19,958 bases of DNA from Alphaproteobacteria bacterium (GCA_024408895.1 JAKSUO010000003.1:1-19958); one strand, 5' to 3'. Shown: positions 1-7,898, counted from the stretch's first letter. Program-made: numbers and translations. Notes: generated by a model from the sequence alone, not told the origin.

Positions 1-147
1 TATTTATTACTTAACTAAATATAAAACAAATAAAAATATAATCAACTAAAAATAATGTGTTAAACTATATTAATTTTATTAGTTTATACGATACTAAAGA
101 AGATAAAAAATTAAATTTATCACCTAAAAAACAAAAAGCACTCCAAA

Positions 148-171
148 GCAGGATTGTAAAAACAATCCCGC
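148..171 (-). terminator. Probable intrinsic terminator of rho
   Basis: An inverted repeat lies about 40 bp downstream of the rho stop codon. The ten-pair stem (148-157 with 162-171, one G.U pair in the minus-strand RNA) closes on a 4-nt loop. On the minus strand it is followed by TTT and, about 7 nt later, by a T-rich run (130-138). The T tract is interrupted, so termination may be partial. Nothing else was recognised in 1-147, which is AT-rich and has no convincing gene. Confidence 0.55.
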
Positions 172-211
172 AAAAATTTTTATATGTATTTACAAATAGT
201 TACAGATTTTT

Positions 212-1465
212 TTAAGAATTCATATTTTGAAAAAAATCCTCATTATTTTTTGTTTGATGAAGTTTTTCAAGAAGAAATTCCATACCATCAGTCATACCCA
301 TCTGCATTAACACGCGACGTAATACCCACATTTTAGTAAGAGTATTTTTATCAACAAGAAGTTCTTCTTTACGAGTACCGGAGCGTGTAATATCAATTGT
401 CGGGAATAAACGTTTATCGGTTAATTTACGATCAAGAATAATTTCCGAATTACCCGTACCTTTAAATTCTTCAAAAATAACCTCATCCATACGAGAACCT
501 GTATCAATTAAAGCTGTGGCAATAATTGTTAAAGAACCACCTTCTTCCACATTACGCGCCGCACCCAAAAGGCGTTTCGGACGTTGTAAAGCATTTGCAT
601 CAACACCACCGGTAAGAACTTTACCGGAAGAAGGTACAACAGCATTATAAGCCCTTCCTAAACGAGTTATGGAATCAAGCAAAATAACAACATCTTTTTT
701 ATTTTCAACCAGACGCTTTGCTTTTTCAATACACATTTCAGCAACTTGAACATGACGTGTTGCCGGTTCATCAAATGTTGATGATATAACTTCACCTTTA
801 ACCGATCGTGTCATATCGGTAACTTCTTCAGGACGTTCATCAATAAGAAGAACCATAAGATATACTTCAGGATGATTTGTAGATATTGCGTGTGCAATAT
901 TTTGCAACATAACAGTTTTACCTGTGCGCGGCGGAGCTACAATTAATCCACGTTGTCCTTTACCTTGTGGAGATATTAAATCAATTACGCGAGTTGTGTA
1001 ATCTTTATCACCGCATATTATATCAAAATTTAACTTTTCGGTTGGATATAAAGGTGTTAAGTTATCAAAATTTACACGAAGTTTTGATTTTTCAGGATCA
1101 TCAAAATTAATAGTGTTAACTTTAGTTAAAGCAAAATAACGCTCATTATCTTTAGGCGCTCTGATTTCACCTTCAACAGAATCCCCTGTTCGTAAACCAA
1201 ATTTTTTAACTTGTTGCGGTGAAACATAAATATCATCAGCACTTGCTAAGTAGTTTGATTTAGAAGAACGCAAAAATCCAAAACCATCTTGCATTACTTC
1301 TATAACGCCATCACCACATATAACTTTATCATCTTCCGCTAATTTTTTCATAATAGCGAATATTAAATCTTGAACACGCATGGAAGATGCATCTTCAACT
1401 CCTAAATTTTCCGCTTGAGTCAGTAACTCTGTCGGAGATTTATCCTTCAATTCTTTTAAATGCAT
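212..1465 (-). CDS. rho: Transcription termination factor Rho
   Basis: Rho is the hexameric RNA-dependent ATPase/helicase that ends transcription at Rho-dependent sites. The 417 residues match the usual length (about 420). The N-terminal helical and cold-shock-like RNA-binding domain covers about 1-125, including the GDGVIEVMQDGFGFLR stretch (about 51-66). The ATPase core has Walker A PPRTGKT (178-184), a Walker B segment ending in Asp264, and the GKVLTGGVDA loop (281-290). The ATG has an AAAAGG ribosome-binding site 5 nt upstream (1471-1476 on the plus strand), and a good minus-strand promoter lies at 1522-1550. It diverges from coaE across the AT-rich gap. In many Alphaproteobacteria rho sits beside the replication origin. 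No residue is unusual; the identification is secure. Confidence 0.97.
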   Translation of the reverse strand: MHLKELKDKSPTELLTQAENLGVEDASSMRVQDLIFAIMKKLAEDDKVICGDGVIEVMQDGFGFLRSSKSNYLASADDIYVSPQQVKKFGLRTGDSVEGEIRAPKDNERYFALTKVNTINFDDPEKSKLRVNFDNLTPLYPTEKLNFDIICGDKDYTTRVIDLISPQGKGQRGLIVAPPRTGKTVMLQNIAHAISTNHPEVYLMVLLIDERPEEVTDMTRSVKGEVISSTFDEPATRHVQVAEMCIEKAKRLVENKKDVVILLDSITRLGRAYNAVVPSSGKVLTGGVDANALQRPKRLLGAARNVEEGGSLTIIATALIDTGSRMDEVIFEEFKGTGNSEIILDRKLTDKRLFPTIDITRSGTRKEELLVDKNTLTKMWVLRRVLMQMGMTDGMEFLLEKLHQTKNNEDFFQNMNS

Positions 1466-1521
1466 ATTAACCTTTTATGATTGTTAAAAAAGAGACAACA
1501 TATTCAAATATGTTTTTTTTG

Positions 1522-1550
1522 CTTATATATAACTTACAGATTAAAGTCAA
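1522..1550 (-). promoter_or_regulatory. Predicted rho promoter
   Basis: On the minus strand, TTGACT (1550-1545) is followed after 17 nt by TATAAG (1527-1522). This is a near-consensus housekeeping sigma promoter with optimal spacing. It would give a leader of about 50 nt before the rho ATG. Confidence 0.6.
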
Positions 1551-1725
1551 TGTTTTTTTACACAATTTTTTTACATTATATATTTTAAAAAATTTCTTAT
1601 TGTTATTTATTAACCGGTTGAAAATTGTTTATATCTATTTTATTAAAAATTTAATCACAAACATACTTTTTTTAATTATTAATATTTGGTTAATAAATCA
1701 ATATATTAAAAAATAGTTAATATAT

Positions 1726-1734
1726 TTATACACG
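1726..1734 (+). promoter_or_regulatory. DnaA box, 8/9 match
   Basis: TTATACACG differs from TTATNCACA only at the last base. It is 12 bp from the exact box at 1747-1755, which lies on the other strand. Confidence 0.5.
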
Positions 1735-1746
1735 TTTTTAACAGTA

Positions 1747-1755
1747 TGTGAATAA
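1747..1755 (-). promoter_or_regulatory. DnaA box, exact
   Basis: TGTGAATAA on the plus strand is TTATTCACA on the minus strand, an exact match to the DnaA box consensus. Confidence 0.65.
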
Positions 1756-1808
1756 TTTAATCAACATGTTAATAAGTTTGTAAAAATTTTTTACAATATG
1801 TATATAAT

Positions 1809-1836
1809 TTGATAAAAAATTCAATAGGTTTATTTT
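1809..1836 (+). promoter_or_regulatory. Possible coaE-dnaQ promoter
   Basis: TTGATA (1809-1814) and TATTTT (1831-1836) are separated by 16 bp. Each matches 4 of 6 consensus bases, which means little in such AT-rich DNA. If used, transcription would start inside or just after the DnaA box at 1836-1844, so DnaA could affect expression of coaE and dnaQ. Confidence 0.28.
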
Positions 1837-1844
1837 TATACACA
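1836..1844 (+). promoter_or_regulatory. DnaA box, exact
   Basis: TTATACACA is an exact consensus box. It forms the left half of a perfect 12-bp inverted repeat (1833-1844 with 1859-1870). Confidence 0.68.
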
Positions 1845-1858
1845 AGATAAGTTGTGAT

Positions 1859-1867
1859 TGTGTATAA
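1859..1867 (-). promoter_or_regulatory. DnaA box, exact
   Basis: TGTGTATAA is TTATACACA on the minus strand. It faces the box at 1836-1844 across a 14-bp spacer and ends 30 bp before the coaE ATG. Confidence 0.68.
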
Positions 1868-1897
1868 AAACAATAACATATTGTTTTAAGGTGAATA

Positions 1898-2479
1898 ATG
1901 ATAGTTATAGGTATTACGGGATCCATAGGATGTGGTAAAACATATTTAGCTAAAATAATAAACAGCTTAGGTTTTGTTACTTATAATCCTGATTTTTGGG
2001 TGCGTGATTTTTATAAAAAAACATCATTTTTAAACCTTATAAAAGAAAATTTTCCACAAACATTTAACGATAAAAAAGAGTTTGATAAAAGAAAACTCAG
2101 AAATATTGTATTTAATGATAATACTCAATTAAAAAAACTGGAAAACTTAACACATCCGCTGATAAAAAAGAAATTAAAATATATTATTAAAAAATCTTCG
2201 GATAAAAAAGATATAATATTCTTAGATGCAGCTCTGTTGTATGAAATGGGGTGGGATAAATATTGTGATTTTGTGATTGTTGCTGATGTAAATGATGAAA
2301 TTCAAAAACAGCGTGTCATGAAAAGGGATAATATAACTGAAGATGATTTTAATAAAATTGTTGCACAACAAACAAGTAAAGAATATAAAAAAATTAAATC
2401 AGATTATGTTATTGATACATCTTTACCTTATGGAATTAATAAAGTACAACTGATAAAATTTATTCAAGAGATTATATAA
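1898..2479 (+). CDS. coaE: Dephospho-CoA kinase
   Basis: CoaE phosphorylates the ribose 3'-OH of dephospho-CoA, the last step of coenzyme A synthesis in the cytosol. The 193-residue protein is slightly shorter than the usual 200 or so. It has the P-loop GSIGCGKT (8-15), an Asp in the NPDFW segment (about 30-34), the HPLI motif (86-89), the LDAALLYE segment (109-116, matching the family's D-x-P-L-L-F-E), an Arg-rich lid with RVMKRD (139-144) and a C-terminal DYVIDTS. The ATG has AAGGTG 4 nt upstream (1888-1893). The stop codon abuts the dnaQ ATG, so the two are co-transcribed and probably translationally coupled. The gene is Lys/Ile/Asn-rich, in keeping with the AT-rich surroundings. Confidence 0.93.
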   Translation: MIVIGITGSIGCGKTYLAKIINSLGFVTYNPDFWVRDFYKKTSFLNLIKENFPQTFNDKKEFDKRKLRNIVFNDNTQLKKLENLTHPLIKKKLKYIIKKSSDKKDIIFLDAALLYEMGWDKYCDFVIVADVNDEIQKQRVMKRDNITEDDFNKIVAQQTSKEYKKIKSDYVIDTSLPYGINKVQLIKFIQEII

Positions 2480-3172
2480 ATGAGAGAAATTTGTTTTGAT
2501 ACGGAAACAACCGGTTTTTACCCTGATAAAGGTGATAGAGTAATAGAAATAGGTGCTTTGGAACTTATTGATCATATTCCAACCGGTAAAATTTTTCATG
2601 AATATATAAATCCTGAGAGAGATGTTCCGGAAGAAGTTGTTAAAATTCACGGTATAAAAACGGAAGATTTAATTGATAAACCTAAATTTAGCGAAATAGC
2701 TGAAAAATGGGTGGAATTTGTTGGTGATGATGGTGTATTTGTTGCTCATAATGCTGAATTTGATATGAAATTCATAAATTTTGAACTGCAAAAATGTGGT
2801 TATGAAGTTTATGAAAAAGAAAGGGTTGTGGATTCTTTAATAATTGCGCGTAAAAAATATCCAGGGCAACATAATAGTTTGGAAGCATTATGTAAAAGAT
2901 TTAATATTGATGATTCGGCGCGTACATACCATGGTGCTTTATTAGATGCACAATTATTGTCTGAAGTATATTATAAACTTATATGCGGTGAAGAAAGTAA
3001 GGGATTATTCACTGAAGAAAAAGTATTAAAAACAAACAAATATCAAGAAACAACACAAATTAAAATTATAGAAAGGCATTTTACACTTTCTGAAAAAGAA
3101 AGTTCCGAACACAGAAATTTTTTGGAAAAGAATATAAAAAATCCGATATGGATATGTGATGAGATTAAATAA
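2480..3172 (+). CDS. dnaQ: DNA polymerase III epsilon subunit (3'-5' proofreading exonuclease)
   Basis: Epsilon is the proofreading subunit of the replicative polymerase core. The 230 residues carry a complete DEDDh exonuclease site: FDTETTG with Asp7 and Glu9 (Exo I), HNAEFDMKF with Asp95 (Exo II), and HGALLDAQLL with His151 and Asp156 (Exo III). The C-terminal tail after about 165 is where epsilon contacts the alpha subunit; no clear clamp-binding motif was recognised. It follows coaE with no gap and uses a weak AAGAG ribosome-binding site inside the end of coaE. coaE-dnaQ next to the origin is a typical alphaproteobacterial order. Other DEDDh exonucleases (RNase T type) are less likely given this context. 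Confidence 0.93.
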   Translation: MREICFDTETTGFYPDKGDRVIEIGALELIDHIPTGKIFHEYINPERDVPEEVVKIHGIKTEDLIDKPKFSEIAEKWVEFVGDDGVFVAHNAEFDMKFINFELQKCGYEVYEKERVVDSLIIARKKYPGQHNSLEALCKRFNIDDSARTYHGALLDAQLLSEVYYKLICGEESKGLFTEEKVLKTNKYQETTQIKIIERHFTLSEKESSEHRNFLEKNIKNPIWICDEIK

Positions 3173-3174
3173 AA

Positions 3175-4464
3175 ATGCTTAACTATCTTAAAAATATAAA
3201 AAAAATATATTTCAATAAACGTATGATAAATATGCTTTTTTTAGGTTTTTCAAGCGGATTTCCTCTTCCTTTAGTGTTTGGAACATTGAGTTTTTTATTA
3301 AAAGATTATGGTATTGCATATACTTCAATAGGTTTAATATCTTTGGTTAAAATTCCTTATTCGTTAAAATGGTTGTGGTCACCAATTATTGATAATGTAA
3401 AAATTCCCTTTTTATTTAAGATGGGAAGGCGTAGATCTTGGGCAATAATTGTGCAAATTTTATTAGGTATATCTATATTTTTAATGGCAACCGTAAATCC
3501 GCAACAGAATTTATATTTAATGGCAATTTTTGCTTTTATTACCAGTTTTTTATCGGCCACTCAGGATATAATTTTAGATGCTTACAGAGTAGAATCTTTT
3601 AATAACGAACCTGAAAAACTTTCTTCCGGGGTGGCTATATTTGTGTTGGGATATAGATTAGGACTTATTTTTTCCGGAGCCGGTGCAATTTATTTAGCGG
3701 CAAAACTCTCATGGTCAAGTGTTTATATTATAATGTCTTTAGGTGTTTTAATAGGATTAACGGCAATTATTTTTTCCAAAGAAGCTGTAAAATATGAATA
3801 TAAAATATTAAACTTTGACACAAAAAATATAAAACAATTTTTCAATAATTCATTAATAGAACCTTTTAGAAGTTTTATAAAAAATGATAATTGGTTTTGG
3901 TTTCTGTCTTTTATTTTTACTTATAGATTAAGTGATTCATATTTCGGGCCAATGAGCAATCCTTTTTATGATGATATGGGTTTTACAAAAGAAGAAATTG
4001 CTTTTGTAACAAAAATTTACAGTATAATAATGACAATAATAGGTGGTTTGTTAGGTGGAATAATAGTTATAAAATTAGGTATGCGTAAAAGTTTATTGGT
4101 GTTTGGATTTACTCAATGCATAACAACAATGTTGTTTTCATTACAAGCATATTACGGACATAATGTATCGTTATTTATGATTGTTGTAGCTTTGGAGTAT
4201 TTATCATCAGGTTTAGCCACAACAGCTTTTGTTGCCTTTATTTCATCACTGTGTAATAAATTATATACAGCTACCCAATATGCGCTATTATCATCAGTTA
4301 TGAGCCTTTCAAGAGATTTATTTTCCGCAACAAGTGGTATTATGTATCAATATATGGAAGCAAATTTTCAAGGTTGCGGTTGGATAATATTTTTCATAAT
4401 ATCAGGATTAATGAGTTTACCGAGTATTTTTATTGTTTTATTTGGCCTCAAAAAATATAAATAA
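3175..4464 (+). CDS. ampG: AmpG-like muropeptide permease (MFS)
   Basis: AmpG is an inner-membrane major facilitator that imports anhydro-muropeptides released from peptidoglycan turnover for recycling; in many bacteria it also feeds beta-lactamase induction. The 429-residue protein is very hydrophobic, consistent with about 12 membrane helices. AmpG-like signatures are the GFSSGFPLPLVFGTL segment (about 24-38), LKWLWSPIID (64-73) and a basic GRRRSW loop (84-89) between helices 2 and 3. It starts 2 nt after the dnaQ stop without a clear ribosome-binding site, which suggests translational coupling; Met17 is a possible alternative start. No other peptidoglycan-recycling genes are in view, so the exact substrate is inferred from family resemblance. 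Confidence 0.82.
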   Translation: MLNYLKNIKKIYFNKRMINMLFLGFSSGFPLPLVFGTLSFLLKDYGIAYTSIGLISLVKIPYSLKWLWSPIIDNVKIPFLFKMGRRRSWAIIVQILLGISIFLMATVNPQQNLYLMAIFAFITSFLSATQDIILDAYRVESFNNEPEKLSSGVAIFVLGYRLGLIFSGAGAIYLAAKLSWSSVYIIMSLGVLIGLTAIIFSKEAVKYEYKILNFDTKNIKQFFNNSLIEPFRSFIKNDNWFWFLSFIFTYRLSDSYFGPMSNPFYDDMGFTKEEIAFVTKIYSIIMTIIGGLLGGIIVIKLGMRKSLLVFGFTQCITTMLFSLQAYYGHNVSLFMIVVALEYLSSGLATTAFVAFISSLCNKLYTATQYALLSSVMSLSRDLFSATSGIMYQYMEANFQGCGWIIFFIISGLMSLPSIFIVLFGLKKYK

Positions 4465-4467
4465 TAA

Positions 4468-4496
4468 TTGTAAAATTAAAAAAAATGAATTAGAAT
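4468..4496 (+). promoter_or_regulatory. Predicted promoter of the pentapeptide-rarA operon
   Basis: TTGTAA (4468-4473) and TAGAAT (4491-4496) are spaced by 17 bp. The start point would fall near 4503, about 22 nt before the ATG at 4525. That argues against the upstream TTG codon at 4501 as the start. Confidence 0.5.
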
Positions 4497-4524
4497 AATA
4501 TTGTTGTTTTTGAAAGATAATATT

Positions 4525-5649
4525 ATGACGGGTTATAGTGAAAAACATAAATATAAAACAACAGATTTAGATTCCGAAACACAAGAAATTTTGGAAAAAA
4601 ATGAATCGTGGAAAGCAACTGTTGCTCAAATCGGTAAGTATGAAAATACGAAAAACGGTAAATTAAGTAATGATATTGTATTTACCGGAAAAAACTTACA
4701 AGGCGGTAATTTTTGTGGGGAAAATTTTGAAAATACCAACTTTAGCGGCAGTAATTTAAAAGAAGTAAATTTAACAAAAGCAAATTTAAAAAATGTAGAT
4801 TTTACCGGCGCTGATTTAAGTGGTGCTGATTTAAGTAATTCAATATTGGATGGTGCAGTATTTACCGGCGCAAAATTAATAGGTACAAACTTTACCGGCG
4901 CGCATATGCACGGGGTAATATTAAAAGATGCTGATTTACAAGACGCTATTCTGTTGGATGCCGATTTAGATAATTTATCTATTGAAGAATTACAGGAACT
5001 TGTTGAATATTTAGCAACATATTATCCGCATAAATTGAATTTAAGCCGATTAAATTTAACATTGTTGGATTTGAAAAGAATAGACTTAAGAAATGTTAAT
5101 TTAAAAGGTGTTGATTTTACCGGCTGTAATTTTTTCGGAGTTAATATTTATGAGCTTGATTTAAGTGAGTGTGTTATTTCACCGGCACAAATTGAACAAG
5201 CAATAGGACATACTCCGACACCGGCAGAATTGCAGAAAATTTTAGCACCTAAAAAAAAGAAAAATAAATCAAAGCAAATAGGAATAGATTTTTCATCTTT
5301 GTTTGATAGTCGTGGTGGTTTTGATTTAGATACAACTAAAATAAGTATAAATGTAGATACTATTTTCAGTAAAGGTAAAGAATTTATCAAAAGTTTTCAA
5401 AAAGAAGATTCTGATAGTAAAATAATGGATAAGTTTAATAAAGATAAACAAGAAAAAGAAAGTCAAGAAAAAGAAAGCAACGTGGATGAATTAAGAAAAG
5501 CTATTGAACAACATAAAAAAGAAGTTCTAGAACAACGAAAAGAGCAAATATATCAAGAATCAAAACAAAAAGAAATAGAAGAAACACGAGAAAAAATTAA
5601 AGAAAGTAAAAGTGTTTTAACACGTTCACAAAACAGTAATGAAAGATAA
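4525..5649 (+). CDS. Pentapeptide-repeat protein with charged coiled-coil tail
   Basis: The function is unknown. The 374-residue protein has two pentapeptide-repeat blocks of the A(D/N)Lxx type, at about 56-150 and 172-213, which would fold as right-handed quadrilateral beta-helices. A short helical segment (IEELQELVEYLATYYP, about 153-168) separates them. A basic KKKKNK patch follows (about 243-248), and a Lys/Glu/Gln-rich, probably coiled-coil tail covers about 300-374. There is no signal peptide or membrane helix, so it is probably cytosolic. TTTACCGGCG occurs three times in block 1 (4801, 4861, 4891), a sign of repeat expansion. The start is set at 4525 by the promoter position and GAAAG upstream; an in-frame TTG at 4501 would add 8 residues. 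The 3' end overlaps rarA by 11 bp. Qnr-like gyrase protection is not supported. Confidence 0.8.
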   Translation: MTGYSEKHKYKTTDLDSETQEILEKNESWKATVAQIGKYENTKNGKLSNDIVFTGKNLQGGNFCGENFENTNFSGSNLKEVNLTKANLKNVDFTGADLSGADLSNSILDGAVFTGAKLIGTNFTGAHMHGVILKDADLQDAILLDADLDNLSIEELQELVEYLATYYPHKLNLSRLNLTLLDLKRIDLRNVNLKGVDFTGCNFFGVNIYELDLSECVISPAQIEQAIGHTPTPAELQKILAPKKKKNKSKQIGIDFSSLFDSRGGFDLDTTKISINVDTIFSKGKEFIKSFQKEDSDSKIMDKFNKDKQEKESQEKESNVDELRKAIEQHKKEVLEQRKEQIYQESKQKEIEETREKIKESKSVLTRSQNSNER

Positions 5650-6967
5650 GGATATGGAAGAAACCTTATTTTCAAGTAATGTAAAAAGACCTTTAGCTGA
5701 TAGATTACGACCAACAAAATTAGAAGAAGTTGTTGGCCAAGACCATATAGTCGGTGAAAATGCACCTTTAGGTAGAATGATAAAATCCGGCAAAATAACC
5801 TCGTTTATTTTATGGGGTCCTCCGGGATGCGGAAAAACAACAATAGCACGTTTAATTGCCGAATATACAAACCTTTATTTTGAACAAATTTCTGCGGTTT
5901 TTTCTGGTGTCGGAGATTTAAAACGTGTGTTTCAATATGCCGAAGAACGTCGTACCCGTGAAGGAAAAGGCACTTTATTGTTTGTTGATGAAATTCACAG
6001 ATTTAATAAATCACAACAAGATGGTTTTTTACCTTATGTTGAAAACGGAACTGTTATACTTGTTGGTGCTACAACCGAAAATCCTTCATTTGAGCTTAAT
6101 TCCGCTTTACTTTCACGTTGTCAGGTGTTTGTTTTAAATCGGTTGAATACTGATGATTTTGAAGAATTATTACAGCGTGCCGAAAAAGAAGAAGGGCAAA
6201 AATTACCTATTGATGATGAAGCTCGTACCTTTATTAAAGAAATTGCTGACGGAGACGGCAGATATATGCTGAATATTGCCGAAAATATTTGGCTTTATGC
6301 GCAAAATGGTGAAATTTTTAATAAAGATCAAATATTGCAAATTATTCAATCTCGTTCACCAATATATGATAAAGGGCGTGACGGTCATTATAATTTAATA
6401 TCAGCTGTACATAAATCAATGCGCGGATCGGATGTTGATGCGGCATTGTATTGGGTTTCGCGCATGTTGATAGCCGGTGAAGATCCGCGTTATATTTTGC
6501 GCCGTTTGTTGCGTTTTTCTATTGAGGATGTATCTCTTGCCGACCCGAACGCTGTTAATCAGGCAATATCGTGCATTGAAACCTATGAACGTCTTGGTTC
6601 ACCGGAAGGAGAACTCGCCGTTTTACAATTAACGGCATATTTAGCAACAGCACCGAAATCAGCCGGTGTTTATAAAGCAATGCATAAAGCTTTTGATGCC
6701 GCTAAAAAAACCGGTTCATTAATGCCGCCTAAACATATTTTGAATGCACCGACAAAACTGATGAAAGATTTAGGATATTTTGACGGCTATATTTATGATC
6801 AGGATTTAGAAGATGGTTTTTCAGGGCAAAATTATTTTCCTGATGGTATGGCGCGCCAAAAGTTTTATTTTCCGGTTGAGCGCGGATTTGAGCGTGAAAT
6901 TAAAAAGCGTATAGAATATTTTGATAAGTTACGAAAAGAAAAACAAGCTAAAAAAGGTGAAAAATAA
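5639..6967 (+). CDS. rarA: Replication-associated recombination protein RarA (MgsA), AAA+ ATPase
   Basis: RarA is a clamp-loader-like AAA+ ATPase that acts at stalled forks and on ssDNA ends. The 442 residues match the family length (about 447). Visible motifs are the N-terminal PLADRLRPTKLEEVVGQDH segment (18-36), Walker A GPPGCGKT (60-67), Walker B LLFVDEIHRF (113-122), sensor 1 GATTENPSF (143-151) and the Arg finger in LLSRCQVF (Arg160). The C-terminal half holds the tetramerisation region, including the IYDKGRDGHYNLISAVHKSMRGSD stretch typical of the family. Neither start has a strong ribosome-binding site; Met6 at 5654 is an alternative. The overlap with the upstream gene suggests coupled translation. 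It leads a compact rarA-rluC series common in Alphaproteobacteria. Confidence 0.95.
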   Translation: MKDKDMEETLFSSNVKRPLADRLRPTKLEEVVGQDHIVGENAPLGRMIKSGKITSFILWGPPGCGKTTIARLIAEYTNLYFEQISAVFSGVGDLKRVFQYAEERRTREGKGTLLFVDEIHRFNKSQQDGFLPYVENGTVILVGATTENPSFELNSALLSRCQVFVLNRLNTDDFEELLQRAEKEEGQKLPIDDEARTFIKEIADGDGRYMLNIAENIWLYAQNGEIFNKDQILQIIQSRSPIYDKGRDGHYNLISAVHKSMRGSDVDAALYWVSRMLIAGEDPRYILRRLLRFSIEDVSLADPNAVNQAISCIETYERLGSPEGELAVLQLTAYLATAPKSAGVYKAMHKAFDAAKKTGSLMPPKHILNAPTKLMKDLGYFDGYIYDQDLEDGFSGQNYFPDGMARQKFYFPVERGFEREIKKRIEYFDKLRKEKQAKKGEK

Positions 6968-6968
6968 A

Positions 6969-7898
6969 ATGTCCGGAGTAACGATTGTAAAGGTAAAAAA
7001 TGAAGATGATGGAATTCGCTTAAACAGATGGTTTTTACGAGAGTATCCGGCTTTAAGTATGAGCCGATTGCAAAAACTGTTGCGTACCAAACAAATAAAA
7101 ATAGATGGTAAACGCGCCGAAACATCTACCCGTTTAATTGCCGGACAGGAAATACGAATTCCTCCGCTTGATAAAGAAAAAGCCACAACAGATAATACGG
7201 TTTTAAATAAAAGTGATAAAGATTATATTACTTCAATGGTTATTTTTAAGGATAAAAACATTATTGTATTAAATAAACCATCAGGCTTGGCTGTGCAAGG
7301 CGGAACAAACACCTCTCGTCACATAGACGGTTTGTTGGAAGCTTTAAAATTTGAAAATTCGGAAAAACCGAAACTCGTGCATCGTATTGATAAAGATACC
7401 AGCGGCATATTAGTTTTGGCTCGTAATCGCCAGGTTGCGGAAATACTGACAAAAGCTTTCAGAGAACATAATTTAAGTAAAACATATTTGGCTTTGGTGC
7501 GTGGGTGTCCCGAAAAACTTTCCGGTGAAATAAATTTGCCACTTGAAAAAATAGGAGAAAGGGTACAAATAATCGATGACGGCAAAAAAGCTGTAACGCA
7601 GTATCGGGTTTTAGATAAAGCTGGTAAAAAATACGCATTGGTGGAAGCAAAGCCTTTAACGGGGCGAACACATCAAATCAGAGCGCATTTAGAGGGAATA
7701 GGAACGCCTATTTTGGGTGATAGTAAATATTATGGAAAAGAACGTTGCCGTTTAAGTGAGGTGGCGGATAAATTATATTTGCATGCTTATCAAATAGATT
7801 TATCACTCATCTATGGTAAAAAAACAATTATTCGGGCAGAGTTACCGAAACATTTTGCCGAAGCGTGTCAATTTTTTGGATTGGATTGGAAAAAATGA
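6969..7898 (+). CDS. rluC: 23S rRNA pseudouridine synthase, RluC/RluD family
   Basis: RluA-family enzymes convert specific uridines of 23S rRNA to pseudouridine. With the start at 6969 the protein has 309 residues: an N-terminal S4 RNA-binding domain (about 15-65) and the catalytic domain with HRIDKDTSG (138-146; catalytic Asp141), the LNKPSGLAVQGG segment (101-112) and LTGRTHQIRAHL (230-241). This start is chosen because AAGGTGA (6954-6960) lies 8 nt upstream and the ATG follows the rarA stop after one base; the in-frame ATG at 6921 lies inside rarA and would add a Lys-rich stretch. It overlaps the AsmA-like gene by ATGA. RluC specificity (sites 955/2504/2580 in E. coli) is inferred from operon context; RluD or another RluA-family enzyme is possible. 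Confidence 0.88.
   Translation: MSGVTIVKVKNEDDGIRLNRWFLREYPALSMSRLQKLLRTKQIKIDGKRAETSTRLIAGQEIRIPPLDKEKATTDNTVLNKSDKDYITSMVIFKDKNIIVLNKPSGLAVQGGTNTSRHIDGLLEALKFENSEKPKLVHRIDKDTSGILVLARNRQVAEILTKAFREHNLSKTYLALVRGCPEKLSGEINLPLEKIGERVQIIDDGKKAVTQYRVLDKAGKKYALVEAKPLTGRTHQIRAHLEGIGTPILGDSKYYGKERCRLSEVADKLYLHAYQIDLSLIYGKKTIIRAELPKHFAEACQFFGLDWKK

Larger units (their letters stand above)
1550..1870. other. Predicted chromosomal replication origin (oriC)
   Basis: The 432-bp gap between divergent rho and coaE is extremely AT-rich and has no credible gene. It holds three exact TTATNCACA DnaA boxes (1747-1755 minus, 1836-1844 plus, 1859-1867 minus), one 8/9 match (1726-1734 plus) and two looser 8/9 matches (1556-1564 TTTTACACA, 1651-1659 TTAATCACA). 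The stretch at about 1570-1725 is almost pure A/T and would suit strand opening. In Alphaproteobacteria such as Caulobacter, the origin lies between a hemE/rho/mnmE/mnmG/parAB side and a maf/aroE/coaE/dnaQ/secB side, so rho and coaE-dnaQ are the expected flanks. Gene orientation also flips here: rho is leftward, all protein genes to the right are rightward. Origin activity is inferred, not shown. Confidence 0.72.

Noticed and set aside
1477..1716. Open frame of 79 residues in the gap between rho and coaE
   Set aside because: It is low-complexity Ile/Leu/Phe/Asn sequence expected from AT-rich DNA, has no good ribosome-binding site, and lies across the rho promoter and origin.
1738..1926. Minus-strand frame of 62 residues over the DnaA boxes
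   Set aside because: It overlaps the coaE start, has low-complexity composition, and no ribosome-binding site.
4801..4900. Tandem-like TTTACCGGCG repeats as a possible repeat array
   Set aside because: The copies follow the pentapeptide coding periodicity and are explained by the protein repeats, so they are not a CRISPR or regulatory array.
4525..5649. Quinolone-resistance (Qnr-type) protein
   Set aside because: The repeat is interrupted, the length and coiled-coil tail differ, and Qnr loops were not recognised.
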